A stretch of DNA of 64,000 bases from JACKII01 sp965222315 (GTDB lineage: Bacteria; Pseudomonadota; Alphaproteobacteria; Bin95): positions 3,658,001 to 3,722,000 of the forward strand of contig OZ244951.1 in assembly GCA_965222315.1 (NCBI GenBank), written 5' to 3'. Made by a program: the position numbers and the translations under genes. Positions 48,519-57,717 of this stretch are shown piece after piece. How positions within the stretch are numbered: position 1 is the stretch's first letter; each line of letters starts with the position of its first letter. Under the pieces are notes generated by a model, which saw only the letters and a list, made by a program, of their open reading frames with translations, was not told the DNA's origin and made no database searches.

Positions 48519-49700
48519 ATGCGCGAAGCCGTCATCGTCTCTACCGCCCGCACCCCAATCGGCAAGGCCTATCGCGGTGGATTCAACAATCTGGAAGCGC
48601 CGACGATGGCCGGTCACGCCGTCAGAGCGGCGGTCGAACGGGCCGGAATTGATGCCGCAGAAGTGGACGATTGCATCATGGGCGCTGCCCTGCAACAGGG
48701 CTCCACCGGCTATAACATCGGCCGCCAGGCAGCACTCGCAGGCGGCTTGCCGGTTACCGTTTCCGGCATGAGCATCGACCGCCAATGCTCCAGCGGCATG
48801 ATGGCGATTGCGACAGCCGCCAAGCAGGTGGTGGACGACTATATGGGCCCCATTGTGGCCGGCGGCCTGGAGCAAATCAGCCTGGTGCAGAACGAGCACG
48901 CGAACCAGTTCCGCAACACCGACCCGCGGCTTGTTTCCCGGCACCCCCATCTGCACATGCCGATGATCGATACGGCGGAGACCGTAGCCAAACGCTACCA
49001 AGTAAGCCGCGACGTTCAGGATGAATATGGCCTGCAATCCCAGTTGCGCACGGCCGCCGCCCAGCAGGCCGGCCGCTTCGACGATGAGATCATCCCGGTC
49101 ACGGCCGACAAGATCGTCGTCAACCGCGAAACCGGCGAACAATCCATCCAGCCGGTGACCGTGACCAAGGACGAAGGCAACCGGCCGGACACAAACCTGG
49201 ATGGACTGTCCGGTCTAAAGCCGGTGCGTGACGGCGGCGTCATCACCGCGGGCAACGCCTCCCAGCTATCCGATGGCGCAAGCGCCGCAGTGGTCATGGA
49301 AGCAGGCGAAGCGGCAAAACGCGGTCTGAGCCCGCTCGGCATCTACCGCGGGCTGGCCGTTGCCGGGTGCGAGCCGGACGAGATGGGCATCGGCCCCGTC
49401 TTCGCCGTGCCAAAACTGCTGGAACGGCATGGCCTGAAGGTGGACGATATCGGCCTTTGGGAATTGAACGAAGCGTTCGCCGTGCAGGTGCTCTACTGCC
49501 GCGACCGGCTGGGCATCGACAACGAGAAGCTGAACGTCAATGGCGGCGCGATCTCCATCGGCCATCCCTATGGCATGAGCGGCGCCCGCATGGTCGGCCA
49601 CGCGCTCATCGAAGGCAAACGCCGCGGCGTGAAGTATGTGGTTGTCACCATGTGCATCGGCGGCGGCATGGGCGCAGCCGGCCTGTTCGAGGTCGCCTAA
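48519..49700 (+). CDS. Acetyl-CoA acyltransferase (thiolase)
   Basis: 393-aa thiolase. The nucleophilic Cys is in IDRQCSSGMMAIA, the active-site His in NGGAISIGHPYGMSGAR, and the second Cys in MCIGGGMGAAGLFE. GEAAKRG and WELNEAFAVQVL also match. It acts in beta-oxidation or acetoacetyl-CoA formation, and the length fits a biosynthetic-size or FadA-like enzyme. AAGGAAA lies before the ATG. It is divergent from the glutaredoxin-DinB gene across 125 bp and ends at a terminator. Confidence 0.95.
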   Translation: MREAVIVSTARTPIGKAYRGGFNNLEAPTMAGHAVRAAVERAGIDAAEVDDCIMGAALQQGSTGYNIGRQAALAGGLPVTVSGMSIDRQCSSGMMAIATAAKQVVDDYMGPIVAGGLEQISLVQNEHANQFRNTDPRLVSRHPHLHMPMIDTAETVAKRYQVSRDVQDEYGLQSQLRTAAAQQAGRFDDEIIPVTADKIVVNRETGEQSIQPVTVTKDEGNRPDTNLDGLSGLKPVRDGGVITAGNASQLSDGASAAVVMEAGEAAKRGLSPLGIYRGLAVAGCEPDEMGIGPVFAVPKLLERHGLKVDDIGLWELNEAFAVQVLYCRDRLGIDNEKLNVNGGAISIGHPYGMSGARMVGHALIEGKRRGVKYVVVTMCIGGGMGAAGLFEVA

Positions 49701-49734
49701 CCCGCCTTATCCCGCCCAAAGCGGCCTATTGATA

Positions 49735-49761
49735 AAGGGGAGCGCGTGTTGCGTTCCCCTT
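49735..49761 (+). terminator. Rho-independent terminator after thiolase
   Basis: 11-bp stem (49735-49745 with 49751-49761, one G-T pair) and five-base loop, followed by GTTTCTTTGG. It lies between the thiolase stop and the convergent scsB end, and may serve both. Confidence 0.65.
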
Positions 49762-49797
49762 GTTTCTTTGGAGCCGTCTTTTTCTTAGCCGATTACT

Positions 49798-51840
49798 TCA
49801 TTGCTGTTCGGCAGCCGCCTGTTCAAAGGCTTCCAGAACCGCGCGCTCCGTCAGAATTTCGGGCAAGGCGATACCACCCGGCGCGCCCGGCCCGTAAACA
49901 GCGTTAAACGGAATGCCGTAGCGCCCGAAACTGGCAAGGTAGGCCTGGATCGCCGGGTCCGGCTTCGTCCAGTCGGCCCGCAGGCCAACGACATCGTTTT
50001 GGAGCATCTTCATGACCTCGCCACGATCCAGCACGGCGGCCTTATTCGCCTGACAGGTTATGCACCAGTCCGCGGTCACATCCACCAGAACCGTCCGGCC
50101 ATTGGCGACGAGGTCGGCCAAATAGTCCTGGCTGAATGTCATCCAAACCGCGTTCTCCGCTGCCGCCTTGCTCTTGGCTGCCGGGCTCTGAAGGGGGAGA
50201 ATGGAGGGCAACGCCAGGCTCGCGGCAATCAGGACGCCCGCAACCGGCATCCGCAACCGCCTGGCCGGCAATGCGAGCCAGACCAGCAACGCACCCGCAA
50301 CGATGGCCAGCCCAAGCGTTGCCGTTTGCCCCGCTAACGCCCAGAGAATGCTGCCGAGCCAGACCGCCGTTGCCGCCAGGGCAATACCGAGAACCGCCCG
50401 CACCCAAATCATCCAACGGCCCGGTTTCGGCAGCGCCGTCGCCAACTGCGGACGGACAGCTATCGCCAGATATGGCGCCGACAGTCCCAGGCCCATCGCT
50501 AGAAAGATGCTCAGCGTCTCCACCCACCCTTGACTGAGCGCAAAGGCCAGCGCTGTTCCCACAAACGGTGCCGAGCAAGGCGTCGCCATCAATGTCGCGA
50601 AAAATCCCGTGAAAAACGCCCCGGCCTGCCCGGTGCCCAGCCGTCCAACCGCCGCGGGCAAAGGCACTTCGAAGATTCCCCACAGGTTCGCGGCAAACAA
50701 GACAGATACCATCGCCATCAATATGATAAACGTCGGCGCCTGAAACTGCATGCCCCACCCGACCGCGATTCCCGCAGCTTTCAAGCCGATCACGGCAGCA
50801 GCCAGCAAACCAAAACTCGTGACGATCCCGGCGACGGTAGCCAAAAAGCTCGCCCGCGCGCCGCTCAGGTCGCCTCCGCCGTGGCGGATAACACTCGACA
50901 ATTTAATCGACAGCACCGGCAAAACGCATGGCATCAGATTCAGAATGAGGCCCCCAGCGAAAGCCGTTGCCAGAATGAGCAACCAGGCAAGTCCGTCACT
51001 GGACGTCCTCGAAGCCGGCGCAACAATTACATTGTCTTCGACTGCGCGCCCGCCATCCGTCAGCGTCACTGTCAGCGGCTGAGACACAAGGCTTGCCGGA
51101 TCGCTATTGGCATAGAGCACCGGCAGCCGCATCACGGTTGGCCCCAGACGCTCTGGCCGTCCGAATACAAATGCCGAATCCGGACTCTCGACAAACGCGT
51201 CGGCGTTTGCCAGCGCCGCGGATGTCACCAGTTTCAGCCACCACCGTGCGCCCTCGCCAGCCACTATTTCCGCCTTGGCAACGGAAAAGCCAGGCATTGT
51301 GGGGCCCGGCACCTTGCCCTGGGCCTGGCTCAACGAAAACGCCTCCTCGCTCGGCCCAGACACGCCTGCCGGCAATTCGAGCGTCAGATCGGCGCGCTGT
51401 GGCACACAGAGCGTTTCGCACGTCAAAAAATCGATCGAGAGATTGGCGACCAGTGGCTCGCCAGGTTTTTTCAGCGCAATGCGGATGGGAAAGGTAACCG
51501 CAGTTTCATAGCCAACGCTGTCAATGCCCAGAATTTCGAACCGTTCTGGCGCCGGCCACCCAACAACCGCTTCGCCCAGATTGCGGGAACCGCCCCAATC
51601 AAAATTCGGCGGCAGTCCGCCATCACCCGGCGACCGCCAGTACGTTTTCCAACCGGGTTTCAGCACCACCTCCAGACCCAGCCGCAATTCGCTCAAATCT
51701 CCAACCGCATCTACCGCCGACACCAAACGCACCGATGCCTCCGAGCTGTCGACCCAATCCGACGCCGCCGCCAGCGCGCGCGCTGGAAGAACCGACGATA
51801 GAAATAGCGCAACAATGAGAAAGCAGCGTGCCACGGTCAT
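49798..51840 (-). CDS. ScsB/DsbD-type thiol:disulfide reductase
   Basis: 680-aa inner-membrane electron carrier. A signal peptide is followed by an ScsB-type N-terminal periplasmic domain with TCETLCVPQ. The DsbD membrane part has Cys residues in MPCVLPVLSIK and ATPCSAPFVG. A C-terminal thioredoxin-like domain carries the redox pair ADWCITCQANK. Electrons pass from thioredoxin through these Cys pairs to periplasmic partners. ScsB is linked to copper tolerance and oxidative repair. No scsC or scsD is adjacent. Confidence 0.9.
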   Translation of the reverse strand: MTVARCFLIVALFLSSVLPARALAAASDWVDSSEASVRLVSAVDAVGDLSELRLGLEVVLKPGWKTYWRSPGDGGLPPNFDWGGSRNLGEAVVGWPAPERFEILGIDSVGYETAVTFPIRIALKKPGEPLVANLSIDFLTCETLCVPQRADLTLELPAGVSGPSEEAFSLSQAQGKVPGPTMPGFSVAKAEIVAGEGARWWLKLVTSAALANADAFVESPDSAFVFGRPERLGPTVMRLPVLYANSDPASLVSQPLTVTLTDGGRAVEDNVIVAPASRTSSDGLAWLLILATAFAGGLILNLMPCVLPVLSIKLSSVIRHGGGDLSGARASFLATVAGIVTSFGLLAAAVIGLKAAGIAVGWGMQFQAPTFIILMAMVSVLFAANLWGIFEVPLPAAVGRLGTGQAGAFFTGFFATLMATPCSAPFVGTALAFALSQGWVETLSIFLAMGLGLSAPYLAIAVRPQLATALPKPGRWMIWVRAVLGIALAATAVWLGSILWALAGQTATLGLAIVAGALLVWLALPARRLRMPVAGVLIAASLALPSILPLQSPAAKSKAAAENAVWMTFSQDYLADLVANGRTVLVDVTADWCITCQANKAAVLDRGEVMKMLQNDVVGLRADWTKPDPAIQAYLASFGRYGIPFNAVYGPGAPGGIALPEILTERAVLEAFEQAAAEQQ

Positions 51841-51985
51841 GGAGGCGTGAATCCCTATGGTAAGATTTGGGGTTGCAATATAGACACATTCGGCGACGGG
51901 TCAGCATGGGTTCACAACAATGTGCGGCGGCAGCCGCCTTCTTTGTTTTCTTGCGGCCTGCCCTGCATCGCCCTACTTTCCCAGT

Positions 51986-52561
51986 ATGAAAAAGGACCAA
52001 TCTTCTGAACCCGACAGCTTGACCGGCAGGTTGTTGATTGCCATGCCGCAGATGGGCGATCCGAACTTCGCCAGGGCGGTCGTGTTCCTCTGCGCTCACA
52101 GCGACGAGGGCGCAATGGGACTCGTGGTCAACCGGGAAGCCGACAGCATTGAATTCGACGATCTGCTGGAGCAACTCGGCATCGACGATCCAGCGATCGA
52201 TACGGTTACGGTCCACGATGGCGGGCCGGTCGACACCGGCCGGGGTTTCGTTCTGCATAGCCGGGACTACTTCCAAACCGGCTCGATCGAAGTCACGGAT
52301 ACCGTGGCGATGACGGCGACCGTCGACATTCTCCGCTCCATCGCCGACGGCGGCGGCCCGCGCAAGCGGTTGCTGGCCCTCGGCTATGCCGGATGGGGGG
52401 CGGGTCAGTTGGAGAACGAAATCCAAGCCAATGGCTGGCTGATCGCCGACGCGAATGACGACATCCTGTTCGGCCTGGACCTGGAAGAGAAATGGGCGCG
52501 GGCGCTTGCCAGCCTGGGCATCGATCCTGCGGCCCTTTCCGGAGCGGCAGGGCGGGCCTGA
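51986..52561 (+). CDS. UPF0301 (AlgH/YqgE) family protein
   Basis: 191-aa YqgE/AlgH family member of unknown biochemical role. Signatures are LTGRLLIAMPQMGDPNFARA, VVFLCAHSDEGAMGLVVNR, HDGGPVDTGRGFVLH, and LLALGYAGWGAGQLENEI. The start at 51986 follows an in-frame extension that is not family sequence. It is divergent from scsB. Confidence 0.95.
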   Translation: MKKDQSSEPDSLTGRLLIAMPQMGDPNFARAVVFLCAHSDEGAMGLVVNREADSIEFDDLLEQLGIDDPAIDTVTVHDGGPVDTGRGFVLHSRDYFQTGSIEVTDTVAMTATVDILRSIADGGGPRKRLLALGYAGWGAGQLENEIQANGWLIADANDDILFGLDLEEKWARALASLGIDPAALSGAAGRA

Positions 52562-52609
52562 GAACGGCACGGGGGCCAGATTGCCGGCCGTTCAAAGGAG
52601 GAGAGAACC

Positions 52610-53140
52610 ATGTCGCGATTGTTCGGACCACTCACCCAAGTCGGGATCGTCGTGCGCGATATCGAAGCTGCGATGCACCACTGGTCCGCAGTGTGCGGTG
52701 TCGGCCCTTGGTTTTATGCCGACCGATTGCCGGTGACCATGTTCTCCTACCGCGGTCAACGATATGACGGCATCCATATCTCGGTCGCGCTCGCCAACTC
52801 CGGCGACACGCAATTGGAACTAATCCAGCAGCGTTGCGACACGCCCTCCATGTACCGCGATTTTCTGGCTGCTGGCCACGAGGGCATGCAGCATTGGTCC
52901 AGTTGGCCGGAAGACTATGACGCCAAGCTAGAAACCGCGCTCGCCAGCGGCTACGAGATCGGTCAGCAGGGCGACAGCGCCCGCGGGCGGTTCGTCTACC
53001 TTTGGAACGAGGGCCACCCCGGCACCGTGATCGAGATGGCGCACATGACACCGGAGCGCCGCCGCATTTTCGATGCGATTCGCGCAGCGGCGGCTGGTTG
53101 GGACGGACAGGACCCGGTCCGGCGGGAATGGCCGACCTGA
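52610..53140 (+). CDS. VOC/glyoxalase superfamily protein
   Basis: 176-aa VOC-fold protein. The first beta-alpha-beta module is TQVGIVVRDIEAAMHHW, and further modules have HWSSWPEDYDAKLETALASG and FVYLWNEGHPGTVIEMAHM with a metal-binding Glu candidate. Such proteins include glyoxalases, epimerases and dioxygenase-like enzymes. The specific one is not resolved. AAAGGAGGAGAG lies just before the ATG. Confidence 0.85.
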   Translation: MSRLFGPLTQVGIVVRDIEAAMHHWSAVCGVGPWFYADRLPVTMFSYRGQRYDGIHISVALANSGDTQLELIQQRCDTPSMYRDFLAAGHEGMQHWSSWPEDYDAKLETALASGYEIGQQGDSARGRFVYLWNEGHPGTVIEMAHMTPERRRIFDAIRAAAAGWDGQDPVRREWPT

Positions 53141-53665
53141 TACCCCATCGCGTCGCCATGCATGGCGCAAACCGGAAACGCACCCAAAATCGCTTGGTAG
53201 TCGAGCGGCGTCCGGACCAGCCATCAGAGCCGCTTCACTGCGCGCATGCATCCGGTCTAAATAAATATTTTTTCATTCGCATTTGAATATCCAAAAACCC
53301 CGGTTCAAGCAAAATTACTTGCCATGTCGGCTAGCAAGATGCCTTTCATCATAGATCATACATTAGAATTCTTCTAAAATGACATGTATAATGCTTAATT
53401 AATATGATGTATACTGATAATGTCTCTTTAATTTCCTAATCTATATTTTATGCAATACTTATTTCACGCGAATTTCAAGAAAACGTGATCAGGTCTGACG
53501 AACTTCGCGGGCCGAAACCTTTCAGCAGTGATAGGCTTCAAGCCAGTAAGCTTCAATTTGGACTTTGAAAAACCGCCGGGTTGATGGGCATAATGTAAGC
53601 GGTTGCCGTGTCCATCACCGGTGGATCGCCCAGGTCCGCATCCAAAAATTAGAGGGTAGTTATTA
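53141..53665. other. AT-rich intergenic stretch upstream of arsR-type gene
   Basis: 525 bp with no supportable gene. From about 53255 to 53465 it is strikingly AT-rich compared with the rest of the window, with runs such as AATAAATATTTTTT and CTTAATTAATATGATG. This could be a foreign insertion scar, a nucleoid-protein-bound region or a long promoter/operator for the regulator. I see no repeat that clearly fits a BigR/SqrR operator. Confidence 0.6.
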
Positions 53666-54013
53666 ATGTCACTCCAAGCATTGGACGAATATATCCAAGG
53701 CGAAGACCTCGAAAGCATGACGCAGAATGCCCGGAAAGCGACAGGCCTTCTGAAAGCATTGGCGCATGAGGGTCGGCTGATGATCCTCTGTTTCCTGGCA
53801 AACGGCGAAAAATCAGTCTCAGAATTGGAGCATTTGCTGCAAAGCCGTCAGGCCGCGGTCTCCCAGCAACTGACCCGTCTCAGGCTGGAAGGGCTGGTGG
53901 ATTACCGCCGCGAAGGTAAAGCCATCTACTACCGCATCAGCGACGAACGCGCCGGGCGGATGCTCGAACTACTCTATGAAATGTATTGCTCTCCGGAAGC
54001 AGCCGACAGCTAA
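53666..54013 (+). CDS. ArsR family regulator, SqrR/BigR/YgaV-like (sulfide/persulfide sensor candidate)
   Basis: 115-aa winged-helix ArsR/SmtB protein. The core ATGLLKALAHEGRLMILCFL has Cys42, and the C-terminal EMYCSPEA has Cys108. These two positions match the dithiol pair that SqrR, BigR and YgaV use to sense persulfides through a tetrasulfide link. The recognition helix reads SRQAAVSQQLTRLRLEGLV. No sqr, rhodanese or YeeE gene is next to it, so the target is unknown. GAGGG precedes the ATG. An internal ATG at codon 18 is also possible. Confidence 0.8.
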   Translation: MSLQALDEYIQGEDLESMTQNARKATGLLKALAHEGRLMILCFLANGEKSVSELEHLLQSRQAAVSQQLTRLRLEGLVDYRREGKAIYYRISDERAGRMLELLYEMYCSPEAADS

Positions 54014-54063
54014 ACGGCTGGCGGCAATTCAGACGGCCTGCCCATTCGTGCGCCTGCCGTTCC

Positions 54064-55599
54064 TCAGGCCAGCGACAACAGGAAATTGCGGCTGGGGGCG
54101 AAGAAATACTCGCCGCCGCGCATCCGAACGACATCGTTCATGGCGAATTCCACGTCCTCCTCGCCACCGGTCGCCCCGCCCGCGACCGAACCGTGCGGCA
54201 GACCCCAGCGCAACGGCCATTTCTGACTGACCTGTGGCGCGCCATGCAGGGGCGTACCACAAATCGGGTCCAGCCCGGCGCCCTGCTCCACGAAGATCTC
54301 GTTATTGCACCAAGCATGCTGGATGAAGATGAACTGGTATTCGATATTGCTCTGGACGGAGAGGAACAGGAGCCCGGCTTCCGTCCATTCCTCGTCCGGG
54401 CTCAGGTTTTCCGAGCCATAAGAAATGCCGCGGCGCACGATCCGCCGCGAACGCTCCACGGTCCCCGGCGCGCCGAACTCCCGTGCCGTGTCTAGGCGCG
54501 GGTTGGTCTTGCGGATATGGCTGGCGAAGGGGCACTTCCGGCCGCGGATATCCGAATCGTAGTTGAAATTGTTCGGCAGGCTGCTCCAGCCCGGCACCGA
54601 TTGCTCGCTGATCGGCGTACCGTCCTTGAAGCGGCCGACGAACAAGGCGTTGGCATAGTCGGCATCAAACGCCAGCGGATAAAGTTCCTTTTCTCCCCCG
54701 CCATCATTCGCGTTGCGGCGGAAATCCGCCGTCGCCTGGGTCAGCAGCGCCGCCAGTTCCTCGCACTTCTGCCTGTAGCCTCGGATATTCTGCTGGAGCT
54801 TCCGGTAAACATAGTAAGAGCCATACTCGTTGACGCCAGGAAACGGGTCTTTCGCCAGCACCAGGTTCAGCGGGGCGGAGCCATCATAGCGGTCGAAGCC
54901 GCCATTCTCCCGGCGGACCTTGTCCAGGTCAGGGCGCATGAATTGCGGGTTGCTGACGCCGTCGGGATTGCCGAAATGCTCGATCACCTGTCCCCGGTCG
55001 TTGCGAAGCACGTGGCCGCACTGAATGCAAATGACCTCGCCAACGCCTGTCAGGCTGGCGGTCAAGCGGTCGATCTCTGCGTCGAGAAAGCCGTCAGCAT
55101 GGGCGACATCGCCCGGACTGCCATAGGCAAGCAAAACCATCGCATCGATCTGCTGGCGGAACGGCTCTTCCCAAGTGTCCGGATCATCGGCCAGGGGGTT
55201 GGAGACCGGAGCGTGCACGTCGCGCGGCCTTGTATCGTACTCAATCTCCGTGTCCTTCATCCCGGCACGGAACGCCTTGTCGTCGGGCCACTGATTCTGC
55301 GGCACGCCAAGTGCCGCGTACCCCGTCGGCGTCAACAGGAAGTTGGTAAAAAGGCTGAGTTCACCGGTTTGGCGGTAGGTCAGCGTCTGACGGCGTTGCT
55401 CAGCGGCGGTCGTAACGGTTTTCGCGGTCTGCGCCACCCACTCACAAACATCCGATGACGTCCCGGTGAGCCGGAGGAACACATGGCGGGAACGGTCGCG
55501 GCCATGGCTCTTCAGGATATTGCCCTGCAACGTACCATAAAGCCCCTGGAGGTTCGGATCGCTGAAATCCAGATTGGTCATGGTGAGATTGACGGACAC
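54064..55599 (-). CDS. Dye-decolorizing (DyP-type) heme peroxidase
   Basis: 511-aa DyP-family peroxidase. The GxxDG motif is GNPDGVSNPQF, with the catalytic Asp, and HIRKTNPR carries the proximal His. RRGISYG and GLLFLSVQSNIEYQFIF follow. The start is GTG at 55599 with GGAGAAAA upstream. There is no Tat signal, so it is cytoplasmic unless packaged. No encapsulin gene is nearby. It converges on the arsR-type gene and is not regulated by its promoter region. Confidence 0.88.
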   Translation of the reverse strand: MSVNLTMTNLDFSDPNLQGLYGTLQGNILKSHGRDRSRHVFLRLTGTSSDVCEWVAQTAKTVTTAAEQRRQTLTYRQTGELSLFTNFLLTPTGYAALGVPQNQWPDDKAFRAGMKDTEIEYDTRPRDVHAPVSNPLADDPDTWEEPFRQQIDAMVLLAYGSPGDVAHADGFLDAEIDRLTASLTGVGEVICIQCGHVLRNDRGQVIEHFGNPDGVSNPQFMRPDLDKVRRENGGFDRYDGSAPLNLVLAKDPFPGVNEYGSYYVYRKLQQNIRGYRQKCEELAALLTQATADFRRNANDGGGEKELYPLAFDADYANALFVGRFKDGTPISEQSVPGWSSLPNNFNYDSDIRGRKCPFASHIRKTNPRLDTAREFGAPGTVERSRRIVRRGISYGSENLSPDEEWTEAGLLFLSVQSNIEYQFIFIQHAWCNNEIFVEQGAGLDPICGTPLHGAPQVSQKWPLRWGLPHGSVAGGATGGEEDVEFAMNDVVRMRGGEYFFAPSRNFLLSLA

Positions 55600-55802
55600 G
55601 ACAATTTTCTCCGGACAAGGGACCGCGACGCATTCAGTTACCTCGCTTTTGCAGTGCGGAAAGCCTGACCGATCCAGCAGATGACATCAACCCGTTTGCG
55701 GAGATGCGCAAGGAGCCTTCGGGTATTGCTGGAGCGCTTGCCACGGCTCCGCTAGCATCCCGCCTGCATCACACATTGCAATAAAAATGGAGGCAGCAGA
55801 CG

Positions 55803-57443
55803 GTGGCAAAGGCTTCGAGCGAGCAACGGCCCGTCGAATTGAAACTGGACGGCGCATCCCTCCAGCCAGAGAAATTGGTTCTCGCCGCCAAGCATGGCGC
55901 TGCGGTGACCGTTCCGGAGCACGCCTGGCAGCGCGTGCGGGACGCGAACGCGATCCTGCTGAAGGCCGCAGCGCTGGATCAAAAGATCTATGGCCTGACA
56001 ACCGGCGTCGGTGCGAACAAGGATCAATCCGAACTCTCCAGCCGGAGCCTGTTCACGCCGGATGGCCAGATCGCCGAGCAAGCCATGATCACATCCCGGC
56101 ACTTCAATCATGCGCTGTTGCATGCCCATTCCGCAGGTGTCGGCCCGAACATGCCGGCGGAGATCGTGCGGGCGGTTTTGATTATCCGCCTGAACACGGC
56201 GCTCACCGGCGGCTCCGGCATGAACGAGACGCTGGTCCGCGGCTACATGGACTTCCTAAACCACGATATCCTGCCGGTCATTCCGGGACGCGGCACGGTG
56301 GGCGAGGCCGATATCACCCTGCTGGCGCATATCGGCCTCGCCATGACCGGGCAGTGGAAGGTCTTCTATCAGGGTGTGGAGATGCCGGCGGCGGAAGCAC
56401 TGGAAAAAGCCGGCCTGGCGCCGCAAGACCCCTTTGGCAAAGACGCGCTGGCGAGCTTCAGTTCGAACGCCTATTCAGCGACGCTGGCCTGCTTCGCCTT
56501 GGTTGAAATGCAGCAGATCGCCCGGTGTGCGCGGGTCATCTACTGCCTCAGCCTGGAGGCATTGAACGGCAATCTGGCGCCGATCATGCCGGAGCCTTCA
56601 ATCATGCGGCCCTTCCCAGCTATTGCCAATGTCGCGGCCGACCTGCGCGGCATCCTGAAAGGCAGCTACCTGCACCAGCACTCCGACACGCGCCCCCTGC
56701 AGGACCCGTTGAGCTTCCGCACCGCCATCCACCAGATCGGCGGCTTGGACCGGGCACTCGACGAGTTGCAGGAGCTGCTCGAAATCCAAATCAATGGCGC
56801 GGACGACAACCCGGTGGTCTTTGTCGGCAAAATCGACCCGGAAACGGCGGCGCTCCCCGCTATCATGCCGGTGAAGGAAGACGGACTGGAAGGAGCGGTC
56901 ATCCCGTCAGCAAATTTCTCGCCCCTGCCCTACGTGCTCTCCATGGAGCGGGTTGCGATTGCCGGCGCTCACCTCTCGAAGGGCTCGCTGGAGCGGACGT
57001 TGCGCCTGAGCGACCCGCATTTCACCGGCCTGAAACGGTTTCTCGGCACCAACCGGACGATCCACGCGTTCGGAGCGATCCAAAAGCCGATTGTTGGCCT
57101 GGACGCGGAAAACCAAGAACTGGCCGAGCCCATTTCGCTGACCTTTGCGCCGGTCGCGATTGACGTCGAGGACATGGGCACGAATTCCGCCAGGGTCGGC
57201 CGCCGCCTGGGGACTCTCGCAGGCAACCTGCTGAATATTCTGGGCTTCGAGTTGATGCACGCGGCACAGGCCATCGACCTGCGGCTTGCGAACGATCCGG
57301 CCTTGCAGCTCTCGCAACCGACCCGCGCGCTCCACGATGCTTACCGGAAGGTGGTGCCATTCCTGGAAACCGACGCGCATATCCTGACCGTTCACATTAC
57401 AGAATCGGGCGATTTCGTAAGCGGCTATTTCAACGAGATGTAG
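55803..57443 (+). CDS. HAL/PAL-family protein lacking the MIO-forming ASG triad
   Basis: 546-aa member of the histidine/phenylalanine ammonia-lyase superfamily. It keeps the Tyr loop YGLTTGVGANKD (about 63), QDPLSFRTAIHQIGG with the conserved Arg near 306, and PSANFSPLPY. Where active members have GSVGASGDLAPLAH, this protein reads GTVGEADITLLAH (164-176), so the Ala-Ser-Gly that cyclises to the MIO electrophile is gone. It cannot be assumed to be hutH. It may be a MIO-independent enzyme or a non-catalytic relative. The start is GTG with GGAGG nine bases upstream. No hut genes adjoin. Confidence 0.8.
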   Translation: MAKASSEQRPVELKLDGASLQPEKLVLAAKHGAAVTVPEHAWQRVRDANAILLKAAALDQKIYGLTTGVGANKDQSELSSRSLFTPDGQIAEQAMITSRHFNHALLHAHSAGVGPNMPAEIVRAVLIIRLNTALTGGSGMNETLVRGYMDFLNHDILPVIPGRGTVGEADITLLAHIGLAMTGQWKVFYQGVEMPAAEALEKAGLAPQDPFGKDALASFSSNAYSATLACFALVEMQQIARCARVIYCLSLEALNGNLAPIMPEPSIMRPFPAIANVAADLRGILKGSYLHQHSDTRPLQDPLSFRTAIHQIGGLDRALDELQELLEIQINGADDNPVVFVGKIDPETAALPAIMPVKEDGLEGAVIPSANFSPLPYVLSMERVAIAGAHLSKGSLERTLRLSDPHFTGLKRFLGTNRTIHAFGAIQKPIVGLDAENQELAEPISLTFAPVAIDVEDMGTNSARVGRRLGTLAGNLLNILGFELMHAAQAIDLRLANDPALQLSQPTRALHDAYRKVVPFLETDAHILTVHITESGDFVSGYFNEM

Positions 57444-57717
57444 TGGCCTGAGCGGAACGACTGCGGCAGTGCGCTTAGGGTTGTTTCCCCTGGTGCTGTT
57501 GCTGGCCTGGTTGCTTTGCCTGCCATTCGTCGTGCCAAAGGCCGAGGCCGCCATTGCGGTGTGCCCGACGGCAAGTCCCTGCGGTCGTCGGCAGCCGCCG
57601 CCCCATCCATGGCGCCGGTCCAAGTGTCAACCTTGCTGAAGCATGGCGCCGGATGCGCGATACCAACGCTGTCATGCTGCACGTCCACGCCACGGGAACC
57701 GGCGAGCCGCTAACTGG

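Noticed and set aside
53464..53718. Minus-strand frame overlapping the arsR-type start
   Set aside because: No motif or RBS, and lies in AT-rich noncoding DNA.
55803..57443. hutH histidine ammonia-lyase
   Set aside because: ASG triad absent and no hut genes nearby.
57444..57717. Small frames between the HAL-family gene and the methyltransferase
   Set aside because: No RBS, motif or conserved features. Treated as intergenic.
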